64,000 bases of DNA from Steromphala cineraria (taxonomy: Eukaryota > Mollusca > Gastropoda > Trochida > Trochidae), in contig OU744723.1 of the NCBI GenBank assembly GCA_916613615.1, positions 69,211,226 through 69,275,225 of the forward strand, read 5' to 3'. The notes under the pieces are model-generated. The model was not told the DNA's origin. It was given only the letters and a program-made list of their open reading frames with translations, and did not search any database. Below, one piece after another: positions 21,707 to 33,460 of this stretch. Each line of letters begins with the position of its first letter. Position 1 is the stretch's first letter. The position numbers were made by a program, and so were the translations under genes.

Positions 21707-24700
21707 TTATTTTCTTCCATAAACAGAATTCTGAATTTCTATGAAAATGTGGCACTTTCCGCACATCTGAACCAGTCTTTTGCACATGGATTGGAACGCC
21801 CTGCATATCTTGTCACACCACTGGGTACAGACGTAAGGTTCGACATATTGTGGTCTCGTCGTCGTTGTTGTCCATCTCGTAGTTGTCGGAACCGGAAATC
21901 GGGTTGTCGGGTACGGACGTCGGGTGGTCGGAACCGGAGGTCTGGTTGTGGGAAACACGGGCCGTTGAGTGCCGCTCTTGTCTATCTTAACCCATGCTGG
22001 CTCCGGCTCTCTTCCGGTATGGGAGATCATGATGTCTGCGCATGAGTAGAAGTGCTCCTGATTAGATCCACATCCGGTACAACATCGCCCGGTGGAGTCG
22101 CAACCCCAGTTGTTTCCTGTTGTAAGAATAAGAAAAGCCTAATACAATGACCGATTATAGTGAACATCGGGAAGGGGTATACATAACGAAAGCTATATTG
22201 GCTTCGACTAAAGCAATATTAGAGGTTTTCTTAGGGCTAGATCGTGTAAACATATGGAAAATGCTGTTGTCACTAGGCCTACCATTCGTCATTGATCGCT
22301 TTGAAGAATTGATAATAGAATAGGAAACTGTCTTTGTCGTGCACAAATACATTTCCTTTTCTTTTTCTCCGAATCAAGTACCCGTTGCTGCCCAAGTTGA
22401 TACCCATAGGGCGCAATTGCGGTAACTGAGAAGCGGCGTAAAACCTACACACATAATGATGATGTCACCGAAAGCGGGTTCGTTAAAAGCTGTCGCACTT
22501 TTGCAGAGGGTACTGTACTTTAGACGTCGAATCAAGTATTTTATTGTTGATTAAAACATGTAAATATGATATCAAACTTTCGACGAACTATTTTTCTACC
22601 GAGTGATGTATTTTTTATCTCAATAACTAAATTTCATCACGAACCGCTTGCAAGTATGATAATGGGGCTTTAACACTACATCTTCTCTTTCGAAACTCGT
22701 AATCTTCTGTTCCATTTTTCTTTTTCTTTTTTTCATATCCATACTAGATTCGAATGTGGTTAAATGGCCTTTTTCATGTACCGGTATACACGGTGTAGTA
22801 ATATAACGCATATAAGTTGTATGTGGCAGTGCACTTTGATTTTTTGTTTTTCTGTAAAATTTTCTGTAATATGATGTCAAAAATATTGTGATAAAAAAAA
22901 GTAAAAATAATAATGGGGCTTTAAAACTTTCGTTGGGAGAGGTCACTGATTTTACAACTTACATTGGTTGCAATAAATACTCTACCATAAATGTGCAAAG
23001 TATTCGTTTCAGATTTGCTACTCTGAAAAATAAGAGGGTGTATAATTTGGTTATACGGTACTCTGTTTAGTTATATTCTGGTATATTCATACGCAACATT
23101 TATCAATGTTTCAATTCTTAAACGACTGAATGCTGTCGAACCGACCAAATACGACACATCCAACTCTAGCCAACTGTTTACATATTCTAACGCATAAAGA
23201 ATAGAGAGAGCTCTCTTTTTAGCACTTGGATATTGTCAATAATGTCCGATGGCTTGCGTCATTCGAGATTTCAAAGTATATCAATAATGTGTGAATGCAA
23301 TCGTGCACGGGCATCATGACACAGCACGCCCGACCCGAGTCAATGTGAAAGAATATAGTTCAAATTTAAATCGTTGTTATAGTAGAACGGAGATAAACAT
23401 AATGTTTTTGGAAATCAGCTGCATATATAAATCGACTATGGACTGTAAATGAATAATTCCTTGATATGCCATTTGTTTCCAAACAAAGTACCTTTATCGC
23501 ATAATTCTAATTGTAAGTTAAAGGTAGATATTCGCCTCAGACATACAGCTGCATACCATAAGTTTGTTCACCTGCTTGTGTTCTTAGTGCAAATATCATG
23601 TAATTTGGGTTTCGTTTTGACGTTCATAAAAGAACTCCAGGACCACTTACAGAAGATCATCGATTGTCCATGTGTAAAATGACCATTCCCAAACCATATT
23701 TCGGGATCGTCTTGTCACTGGCGCTGAATGTCGATATTGGCATTGTTAAATAGACAGATGGGATCATATTTTTGAAACTCGGATTTTCTTAAAGTTCGAT
23801 TAAAATCATTCATGTAAACTTTGTAGGGGGGAAATCAGCACAGTTACGTTGCCTTAGCGCAAAGGAACACATATGAATGATATCTAAAGCTGTTGATAAC
23901 TTATGAAGGATTTTTTAGAGCAAAATAGAAATCAGTGTTTTCGAAATTTTGACCCCTGGTCACTTCAATGACTTGCCAAATTTGTTAGAGCTATCTGCTA
24001 GGTATGGCATACGAATATGTCAACGCAAACTGCATCTTAACTTATGCAGTGAACTTTCATCTTTATTGGTTTCGTTTTTACAATGATATGATGTCTCAAA
24101 GACGTTACAAATTACATGGTATTTGCACTAGAATAAGTGAACAAATTTAAGATACGCAGCTGTATGGTTCATCAGTCATATAACCACATGGATAATGTCC
24201 TCATAATGCCCTACCTGTTTTGTATTTCCACCTGAGCACGCAGTATGTACACGTCATCCACTCGGGAATATAGAGCGTCACCCTGAACTCCCCGGTCTTA
24301 CTGGTATACACCTTGAACGAGGGGCGATAACTCCCGCCATCGTAAACCTCAAGAGAATGAAAACACCCTTCGTACTCCAACTGATTAGGATTTTCTGATT
24401 GGCAGAGGTCAAAGGTGAAGGACCCCTTGTGGTTGGCGGTCAGCGTGATGCTGACGTCTATGAACGATCCACTGGCGTACTGGGCTACGATGTTTCCAGT
24501 CACGAGCTCGGAGCCTCGTTCGTTAGGCCGGGGCATTGGAAGGCTGTAGTCATCACCGCAGATGCCGCACCTCCCCTTGTTCTTCTGGTTGAACTGCGCC
24601 TGTTGAGATAGGAACAGATTGTCATTGGTTAATCTTCCAAGTGGCGGATTCAGAAATTGTAAGCATGTATGGATAAGGAGAGTGGATGTTGAGAAATCAT

Positions 24701-26045
24701 ACATTTTCATTGGTTAAAAAGCCACAACGTGATTATCATGATCTATAGTTTTGCTTTGATACAAAAGTAGGTGGCATAATTCATAATATAAATATATTCC
24801 ATCTTGTATTACACAATGGCAAATAATAGGATATAATACTTGGTTCTTTATGATCTGAAAACAGTTAAAAATTTACGTTGAATTCAAATTCACAAGTCCA
24901 ATTGGCATAGATACCAGTTATATAACCTTATATAACTCGTAACTGTCATGGTGATGATTTCGATAAGTTTCCAAAATTACGTTGAACTGATATACGCGCG
25001 TCACTGTCCCGTTGTCCATCACAATTGCGATATCTTATTGTCACCTTACAACGTTGATAAGCTTATAAATAAGGCTGTAATGAATCCCGATATCGAATGT
25101 TATCTTACCTTACAGTAAAATACTCGCTGTTGATTGGCTGACGATCGACTCGTTTATCTTATGTACCCCGCGAGTCTCACCTCTCACGGTTTACAAATTT
25201 CATGTACCCCGCCACCGAGAAGAGGTGTCACATAGCGTTACGACGACGTTACCAAATGACGCACGCGGTGTTCAGAGTTTACATAAGTTTGATTAGCTGT
25301 TTTAGTTATTATGTATTACAAACTTGTTTTCTAACCATTATATGGCTAATTTTGAAAAAAATTCCGCATTGCAATACTTGCACATGCTATAGAATTAAAT
25401 CAAATAGTTTTTAAGCATGTTTAGGCTAGAAGTTTTACGTAATACGATTCATAACATTTCAGTCGGGATGACGCCATTTTGTGTACATTAAGGGTCAAGG
25501 CCGTTAATACGGTGATGGCACTGCCGTTAACGGCAGTCAAACTAATGATGAATATATTTTCTTCTGACATGACGGTAAGATAAATACGTTGTATGCTTCT
25601 CCCTCGGGTAGTACGGTCTGATGTACCATCTTTGTACAAATGTCAGCCCTCGCCTTTCGGCTCGGGCAACATTTCTACAGAGATGGTACATCAGACCGTA
25701 TTACCCTCGTAAGAAGCATACAACTTATACTAACATTATCCCTACAGGTGTCTAACCTTGGGTCTCAGAACTACACAAGAGAGATCATGGGCTATGACCT
25801 TTCGGCTGTTCAGTTCTCAAGTCAAAAGCCAACCGGTACGAGTGATCGGTATTAAATGAGATTGATCTTACCCCGATTCCGCCGCAGAAGTTTTGGTTGT
25901 AATCATAGAAGACAGGGAAGTAACCAGGTTTGAACTCTTTCCAAGCGAACTTCCTGCTAGGAGGCGAGCTCATGTACCCGTGACCTTGAACTTGACCCGC
26001 AAACAAACCAATCAGAGCGACACACGTGGCAACAGGTCTCAACAT
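21707..26045 (-). CDS. AA15-type lytic polysaccharide monooxygenase, secreted (complete, 3 exons)
   Basis: Exons: 26045-25872 (donor GGG|GTAAGA, phase 0), 24599-24215 (acceptor CTCAACAG, donor ACAG|GTAGGG, phase 1), 22116-21707 (acceptor TTACAACAG, stop TAA). The total is 969 bases, 322 residues, in frame throughout. The product is a copper enzyme that cleaves chitin or cellulose oxidatively. A 21-residue signal peptide (MLRPVATCVALIGL...) ends before HGYMSSPPSR, so cleavage exposes the N-terminal His of the copper brace. The second brace His is probably in TANHKGSFTFDL. Family landmarks are GRCGICGDD, WMTCTYCVLRWKY, GNNWGCD and EHFYSCADI, with many paired cysteines. A linker of TTR/PTTR repeats (likely O-glycosylated) and a tail with six cysteines follow. 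An upstream in-frame ATG at 26066 is separated by a possible acceptor TTTCAG, so MLRP is preferred. Introns hold MITE and foldback copies. Confidence 0.92.
22365..22690 (+). repeat. Dispersed repeat copy (second copy 51537-51850)
   Basis: Aligned with 51537-51850 over about 310 bases. Shared words include TTCTTTTTCTCCGAAT, CCAAGTTGATACCCAT, GACTGTACTTT (GTACTGTACTTT here), TTATTGTTGATTAAA and CCGCTTGCAAGTATGA. This copy lies in the second intron of the AA15 gene. No coding capacity and no clear termini; family unknown. Confidence 0.78.
23546..24162. mobile_element. TA-flanked non-autonomous DNA transposon, copy 1
   Basis: A 617-bp element with inverted ends CAGCTGCATACCATAAG...TTTGTTCAC and, from the right, CAGCTGCGTATCTTAAA...TTTGTTCAC, flanked by TA (23544-23545 and 24163-24164). 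A diverged full-length copy lies at 28630-29250. The TA duplication suggests Tc1/mariner-type transposition. There is no transposase. It sits in the AA15 gene's second intron, ending 53 bases before exon 2. Confidence 0.85.
25588..25724. repeat. Foldback hairpin element B with CTCG-rich centre
   Basis: Arms of about 56 bases (outer GTTGTATGCTTCT, inner GGTCTGATGTACCATCT and inverted counterparts) surround a small central palindrome (GCCCTCGCC ... GGCTCGGGC) at 25645-25669. As in element A, the arms carry CCTCGGGTA / TACCCTCG. It lies in the first intron of the AA15 gene, about 150 bases from exon 1. Confidence 0.85.
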
Positions 26046-26429
26046 CTTGACTGCTCTCTGAAACATACATTATAGCTCTCAAGGTTGTTTTGTGATGAGT
26101 TGAATTGACGCAGTTTAAATGCAAAATAAAAGAATCTAATTTGAAATAAGTGCAAATTTCTATTGACCAAGACATCGTAGACAAGAAATAAACAATTTTT
26201 TTTAATAAAAAATGACCATTTAACCTTTCTTACTCACTCGGGCTGGTCCTCAATTCTTGGACACGTTGATTCGATATCTCTTTATATTGTCCGCAGTTGG
26301 AGCGTTTTTTATTTTTTGAAGCTCCGTATAAATAATTAATCGAAATTCATCATTCTCCTTTCCACGAAAGACGCTAGTCATTGGTAGGTACGATTCACTA
26401 GTTCTTCTCAAAATTTAGATGGCGACGTA

Positions 26430-26690
26430 CAATTTCAGAAATGTTGCGAAATCAAAAACAAATAAACTCACAGTGAGAACTAATTGTGTCGTTACGTGGA
26501 ATTGCTTATTTGTAAAATTTCAGAAATGTTGCGAAATCAAAAACAAATAAACTCACAGTGAGAACTATTTGAGTCTTTACGTGTAATTGCTTATTCGTAA
26601 AATTGCAAAAATGTTGCGAAATCAAACACAAATAAGATCACAATGCAAACTAATTGTGTCTTTACGTGTAATTGTTTGGTATAGGAAGAG
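26430..26690 (+). repeat. Tandem repeat, unit about 87-88 bp, nearly three copies
   Basis: Each unit contains AATGTTGCGAAATCAAA, ACAAATAA, CACA(G/A)TG and TTACGTGTAATTGCTTATT. The first two copies are almost identical and the third is more diverged. Confidence 0.88.
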
Positions 26691-27120
26691 GAAGCACCTA
26701 CTACCTATCTCCCACACAAAGAACTATTGTTCAGTAGTCTGACGAAATAACGGTGCGTTGGTCATGGCAGATAAACTATCTCTTCTCGCATTTATCTCTA
26801 CTTGGCAACTAACAATTGAGAGGATATTTGGAAGACAATGGATGTGAGTATTCCAAATACTTTAGGATCTCAGCAAGAATAACAGCTACGTGATGAATTG
26901 GGAATGACAAATCAAGCAAATATGTTCAAGTTGGTATAGAAAAGGAGTATTAAGCACGGGAATCCGTACATATTTCAACAATTAGATCAAATAAGTTTTA
27001 TAGACTTACAGACTGTAGCATCTTGTTTTTTATATGAATTGTTTTGAATATTATGTAATTAGTTGTCATCACATTTCTGGAGAATTGTAATTATACAAAA
27101 CAAATTTCCCTTTTGGGACA

Positions 27121-27330
27121 ATCTTATCTTATCTTATCTTATCTTATCTTATCTTATCTTATCTTATCCGATCTGATCTTATCTTATCTTATCTTATCTT
27201 ATCTTATCTTACATGTATCTTATCTTATCTTATCTTCTTATCTTATCTTATCTTATCTTATCTTATCTTATCTTATCTTATCTTATCTTATCTTATCCGA
27301 TCTGATCTGATTTTATCTTATCTTATCTTA
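27121..27330 (+). repeat. (ATCTT)n pentanucleotide microsatellite
   Basis: About 40 units of ATCTT with interruptions (two ATCCGATCTG blocks at about 27166 and 27296, one ACATGT at about 27211). The open frame across it (SYLIL repeats) is only a product of the microsatellite. Confidence 0.97.
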
Positions 27331-28629
27331 GATACATGCGCGGATCTTACATAGAGAATACTAATCGCCGTCCCGTTTTATAACATATTATGAAACGAGT
27401 GAATTGGTTGGTATTTAACGGGACCGAGTTTAGTATTTTATTTATTACTGGCTCAATTACTCCGTACATATATAATGAAAGTAGCCGACATCACCATCGC
27501 GGTCGGCCCGCTGATATTATATTGTCACGTCATACTTAACGAATGAGACGTCATCATGGTGTCTCGTCATTCGGTCAGCGCGCGATGTTCTGACACATAT
27601 GTGATTTATTAAAGATCCATATCTTCAACGGGAGAGTAGTAAATAAACATATTCAACAAATTGCAACACCTTATCTTTGAGATTCAGTGACAGTTCTTTA
27701 ACGAGCATAAATGTTCCGTTAGTCACTTTCTCCACCTCCAACGATCAGAATAAGTTCACACTAAAATAGCAACATGCAGTTTTTGCTCGATACGCCTAAT
27801 GCCTCGACAAAGAATATTGAGGTTGAGTATAGTGACATGGCTAATCTTCTGAGAATGATATGTTTTTATTAACTTATACCATTAAGGCAAATTGAATACA
27901 AATAATTCCCCCAAAACGTGATGTAGTGTCTTAATGATATTTTGGGCGAAACTTTGGTGGCCATCGTTGATATATTCCTTGAAATGTGTCAATCAACATA
28001 AAATCGGCACAGCAAGCCAACTATCGCCAACCCCTAATATTCGAAGTAGAAGCCTTTATTTTTTTTCTTGAAAAGCATTTATATAGGCACTGACTAATGT
28101 ATTTGATTTGTTATAAAAGGAAGAACATTCATTTCCAGAAGAAGAATTTTTCTGGAATAGTATTCATAATAGGCATTCTACAATGAATGTCGTGAGTACT
28201 AATTTCTGATTGGTTCTCCTGGAAAATCAAACGTGATCAATTTTAGATTGAACGTCCTCTGCTTTTGAGGCCGCCTCACCGCGCATTGATACACCCGACT
28301 GGCAATTTGAGAGCTGGTATTCTGCTGTTTACTGAGATTAAAAACAATTAAAAAGTTATTTAACATGTTTTATTGTCGTGTGTTTACGGGGTATGAACAA
28401 ATCGTTTGAGGTAGATAAAGCATCTTCTTTAAAATGATAAGTTTGATTTACGTGACTATGTACCTTTGATCATCACAAGACACTACTTGTCGGAGTACAT
28501 AATAATGTTTTGTGAACTAACCTAGCTTTAAACCGACACTTTCTGCTTTAACTTGGATGTTTAAGAATGATACGATATGATTGAACCTTTGATAAGTTCA
28601 GAAGGTGACATATACAAACACATCACCTA

Positions 28630-29250
28630 CGGCTGTGTACCATAAGTTTGTTCATTTGCCTGTTTCTTCAGGCAACAGGTAATTTGGGTTTCGTTTGAAC
28701 GTCAATCGAATAAATCAAACGACAATGACAAGCGATTACCGATTGTCTACATGTATGTGTACAGTAACCATTCTCAAACCATATTCTGGGATTGTCTGGT
28801 CACAGGTACACAACTTAAAAGTTTGGCAGGGGGAAATTGATCAGATGGGGTAATCTTTTTGAAATTTCGAATTTCTTATTTTTCGATTTGAATGTTGACA
28901 TTGACTCCTTGAGAAAATAATCGACATCATCACATTGACTTAACGCAAAGAAACAAATATGATTTATGCATAAATATGTTAATTACTAATGAAGGATTTT
29001 ATTTAGAAAATTTAAAAAAAAATGTTTAAAAAATTTAGACCCTTGGCCACTTCAATGTCTCGCCACAATTTTGCGGTAAAACTATTTCCTTTGACAAACA
29101 CTAAATGAATTTTAACTTATGTCGTGAAATTTCACTATGATCTTTTTTTAATTTTTGTTGCAATACTAGGATGACAGAAAGAGACACCAAGGTATATGAT
29201 ATTTGCACAAGAATACGCAGGTAAGTGAACAAACTAAAGGTACGCAGATG
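28630..29250. mobile_element. TA-flanked non-autonomous DNA transposon, copy 2
   Basis: A 621-bp diverged relative of 23546-24162, same orientation, flanked by TA at 28628-28629 and 29251-29252. The ends are CGGCTGTGTACCATAAG and, from the right, CATCTGCGTACCTTTAG, each followed by TTTGTTCA. Internal shared words include TAATTTGGGTTTCGTTT, CGATTGTC, CAAACCATATT and CACTTCAATG. Shared length and ends define the family boundary. Confidence 0.83.
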
Positions 29251-30929
29251 TAGAAACCAATATTATGATAATCTAACCAAATAAATTAGTCTCCACATTT
29301 AGTCTGTGGCAGGATTATCAAAAGAAAAACGTATCTTGTTGACATTAGAATCAATTACGACTTAAATTGTAACGGTACTGATTGTTTACAAGTAATAACT
29401 TTGCTCCTGTATCAAAACTTTGATTTGATTTGGCCTCAGAGGTTAAAAAACCCAACCCATTTACGTTTCCACGTTGAAGTTCACAGGTCAAAACATCATT
29501 TTTGTCATACTAAATTAGCAACCGAATTTAACTTGAAATTGTTGTTTTTCATCCAATATTGACAAAAAGAACTTGCTATTTATGCGTTCTTATTAGTTTC
29601 TTTTGGATTCAATTCGAAAAGTTTTCTTTGATTTAAAATTATGATTATTGTAAATACTTAAGAAAATCTTTAGTTAGCTCTTGCTTAATTGTCTTTTTTT
29701 CAGATAAGAGATTTTAAATGTTCATACTGCTGTAACCAGTGACTTGTGTTAAATGCAGTTACTAGAAGTATTATCATGGCCAGTTAACCTTACACAGAAG
29801 AATTTCTCTCATTAAGAACACCTTTCCTTTTTACAGAATAACTTTACATGGTTTTAATCATCAAAGCACCAGGATTTCATCAATGCGAAAATGTCCAAAA
29901 GTAGTAATACGTTATATGAATGAATTTTCCTTGGTTAAAATGTTATTTAATTATTATCCAATGTTAAACAATATTTTTTTTTTTTACATGATTATCTGTC
30001 TTTCTTTTTACGCGATATTGAAGGTACAAAGTAGGCGGTGCTTTTCTTTCGGTGTTTATAATGAGAAAATCATGATTGAATTTCTTTTACGTTCATACAC
30101 GTCGTTATGGAAAGATTGTCCATTCCTTCATAAATTCAGATGTCCTGATGAAAGAGCAACGGTAATTTCCACCAAGTCGTTGTTATCCTGATCCTAGTTT
30201 TCATGATGTAATAAATATGATTTTTCCCTCTTTGTCATCGGATTAAACAATTAAAATTGACGACATTATCATTTTTAGTTGTGAGATATCCCACATGCCC
30301 TTTAAAAAAAACATCAGTAAATATGAAGTTCGTTTTGTTGATTTAAAACCGACCTGAGTCCACTAAAGCTGAATTTAAGAAGTTTTCCTTAGACACATAT
30401 AACACATAATGTTTCTGTTATAATAATCTATACTGCTACTCGTACATGTACTTCATACAGAATAGTATCCAAGAACACATTTAATTACCAAATATTGACG
30501 GAAACCCTTCACCAATTCAGAGCCTCAATGTAAGAAATTCAATAACATAAACACATTATGGCAGTAAAACAATTACTCCGCTAAAACTGATTTCAAAAGA
30601 GATTTAAGACATTCAATATTGTCAATAACAAAATCTATGCTTACTCGATGGATCCATGTTTGAAAAGAAAACCAATGTGATGAATTTCCGCCAAATAAAA
30701 ATTCCATTGTGATTTTTCATAAACAATGGTATACCGCGATTCTGATTCAAAAAGAGAATCAAATAATAAATATCAAAATGACTCCCCCGATTTTGATAGG
30801 AGACGCACTTATATATGTTTTCAGTCAGTAAACATTTCTTTGTGATGATTCACGAATAACTTAAGACCACTTGAAGTTATTTAGAAACTCAAATATTAAA
30901 CGTCATAAATAACAAAAAGCAGGCTACTC

Positions 30930-31042
30930 ACCCGATGGCTCGGTGTTTGGGAGGAAACTCAACACCAGACTGTTGCTTGTCCTCGGCTCCAAGAATCTTT
31001 TGAAGCCTCTTTTATATCCTCCCATACTGAATAGCAGTAGCC
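30930..31042 (-). other. Possible orphan 5' coding exon
   Basis: On the minus strand an ATG at about 31026 opens a short frame (MGGYKRGFKRF ... LPNTEPSG) that ends at a strong donor CATCGG|GTGAGTA near 30936. A decayed relative of the exon end and the following intron lies near 30600-30680 (GATCCATCGA|GTAAGC followed by a similar TTTTGTTATT stretch). No continuing exon was recognised, so this is only a candidate. Confidence 0.25.
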
Positions 31043-31374
31043 TAGCTAATATCCGCAAAGAAAGGGAACAAAACAGGGTATACCAGCGAGACAATGGCGA
31101 CGTCTTTTTGTTAAAGCACGAGCAGGGGGGATAACTGTTTGCTCACCAGGGTCGGTCTTTGATAGAGGGCGCTCTTTGACTTGTATTAGTGATGCATCTC
31201 GCAATGTTTAACCGTGCACTGGAGGGCAGAATCTAGGTGATGTCATTTAAAGGCGTTATCCTCGATTTTGTGTTCACTTAGAGAGGAGGTGGACAAAAGG
31301 GAGAGACACATATGTCAGAAAGACAAGCAGAGAAAACAAAGGGGCAGATACAAAGCTTGATGTAGAAAGTGATA

Positions 31375-31490
31375 TACAGAGCACCAAGATCGACAGACAG
31401 AGAGGCAGGGAGACACAGACAGACAGGCAGAGAGACAGACAGACAGGGAGGCACAGACAGACAGACAGAAACAGGCAGACAGACAGACAT
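31375..31490. repeat. (CAGA)n-rich low-complexity array
   Basis: Irregular CAGA / GACA tetranucleotide repeats with GGCAG and GGGAGG interruptions. The overlapping minus-strand frame (CLSVCLPVS-type) is a product of the repeat. Confidence 0.92.
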
Positions 31491-31988
31491 GATAAACTTT
31501 GTGATAGACCTCTTATTATTTTAACCGATGCATGATGTTTGCTTTCGGTAATAAATAATTTTTACGAAAGACATTTTAAGTTACCATCTGTTTTAGTGGG
31601 AGTAAATTTGGAGAGTTATTTTCAAACAAAATGTTGCAAACGTTTGCTTTAAATTAGGATACGAAAGTTAGTTTTCACGACAATTTTCTTTACAAGAATC
31701 CCCGAATTACATTTAGAAATGAATTCTGAAAACATATAATATGAAACAAAGCTGTGTGAAATATTTCACAAAAATAATGCTTTGTGAAAAATGTTTCTGT
31801 ATTTTCCAACATAGAGAAGTGAAATACATCTTATCCTTTAATATGTTTACATCTCTCTTTCGATGACTGCCGCTCAAAGAAAACATTAGTTTTTATTTTC
31901 AATTCTTTATTAGATTTGGTAATGTCTTATACCGCATCCTTGCCGCACAAAGACTTACCTGAAGCCCTTGAGAGATATATTACTGGGG

Positions 31989-32315
31989 TTAGTCAACAGA
32001 GGAACACGACTTGTGGTCGATAATAAAACGTTTATTCAGTACAACCACAATGTACAGTGACGTCACGAATAATAACCAAATATTGACCAATCGTGACCGA
32101 GATAAACCCGAAGTTACTTTAATACGATGGTGATAGAGATGACCAACAATGAAACCTAGGAAGCCATTTACAACCAAATAGACAATGCTAGTTCTGATAA
32201 ACGGCACCTCGTGTTTGTTGTCTGTCCCGATGAGTCCTGATTCATTGTGCCCCCCATACTCACGTCTCCCCCAGAGCTTTGATGTTGTTTCTACATTGTC
32301 ATTAAGTATAAACAT
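31989..32315 (-). other. Unassigned ORF with two hydrophobic segments
   Basis: A 108-residue frame with two predicted membrane segments (SIVYLVVNGFLGFIVG and NIWLLFVTSLYIVVVL) separated by a basic loop. I do not recognise the family. A donor-like GAC|GTGAGT at about 32262-32267 interrupts the frame near its start, so even if real it may be spliced. AT-rich composition makes a chance frame quite possible. Confidence 0.2.
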
Positions 32316-33225
32316 ATCTTGTAGAACATGTCCTGAGGCGACGAAGGATATGAATTGATCATAGACTTAGTAATCTTATCATTTAGCAGAGTAATCATAA
32401 GAGACTGTAATACCATTTGGAACCATGTACCCATATGAATGTAGAGACGAAGATACAAGTGACTCGCATGCAACACGCTGCGACGGTATAACAGGTTTAA
32501 GGTTCTTGGGCTATTTGTCGACTGTCTGATTTTGTAGATTGTTTGTTTACGAAAGTAAGCTTTTCAGGAGAAACTTTATATCAAATAGAGTCAAGGGCTT
32601 AATGGCTTAAGCTCATTGGGTTTGCAATGAATTTCTGTTCTGTTCTGGATCAGAAAAAACTAAATTAATGTATACATTTAAATAAAAATGACAGGATACA
32701 TGTAAGAGTATATTTTTTATTTCATCTTATAACACTTATATAATATTTATATATATGAGAGGAACGACGAAGAACATGACATAGAACCTTTATATTGTTT
32801 TGTTGGCTGTTGGCTAGAGAGACGGATTCATTGTGATTCATTTTTATGGAAAGGAAATAAAATACATTTCATGTTATCAAAAATATCATTTATAATAACT
32901 CAATCTAAACTGAACGCCCAAAGAATTTATACACCTCTTTGAATTTGAATATAGTAAAAAGTTACGTGTTCAGGAATTTGCTTTGTTGTGTTTTAACACT
33001 CCATCAGTGTAGTGTTTTGTGCTTAAATAGTAGAACTGTATCTTTAATGGTAAATACGTTATCTCCAGTCTTCATGGGTGGGGTCAATTGTCCTATTTCC
33101 GATCATGCACGAAAACAACAAAATCAAAGAATAATCATTAGTTAATTTAGTTTAATGACAACTTGTATTTGATCACCTTCTGGTAAGATCGCCGTTGGAA
33201 TTCAAACATACCTGAACTCTTCGTC

Positions 33226-33460
33226 TCACAGAAAAACGTTAGTCGTCTGATGAAAGCAGTTGGTATCTGCCTCCACAATGCAGCAATAAGTTGTTGACTT
33301 GTGTGTGGTTGGTGTCGACGTTGACGGATCCTTCGATCGATGTAATCTCAGAGGTGCTTGATGGGATTCAAGGGAAAACGTGACGTTGTTGACGTTGAGA
33401 TACTGTAAAGTCACTCTGGCTATATGAGGACGAGCATTGTCCTGTTCATATTTCATTCAA
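33226..33460 (-). pseudogene. Tc1-like transposase C-terminal relic
   Basis: The minus strand encodes QDNARPHIARVTLQYL, the second catalytic Asp block of Tc1-type DDE transposases. After a shift of frame it continues with PLNPIKHL, a stop in place of the conserved Trp, and then RRIRQRRHQPHTSQQLI and LWRQIPTAFIRRL. This matches the C-terminal order of a Tc1 transposase. The first catalytic Asp, the DNA-binding domain and the inverted ends were not found. It is a dead fragment. Confidence 0.85.

Larger units (their letters stand above)
26046..33225. other. Gene-poor region with satellites and a transposon copy
   Basis: Contains an 87-88-bp tandem array (26430-26690), a pentanucleotide array (27121-27330), the second 621-bp TA-flanked element (28630-29250) and a CAGA-rich array (31375-31490). 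One plausible orphan exon lies at about 30930-31042 and one unassigned membrane-like frame at 31989-32315. No other coding signal was found. Confidence 0.55.

Noticed and set aside
27113..27310. 65-residue ORF of SYLIL repeats
   Set aside because: It is the translation of an ATCTT microsatellite.
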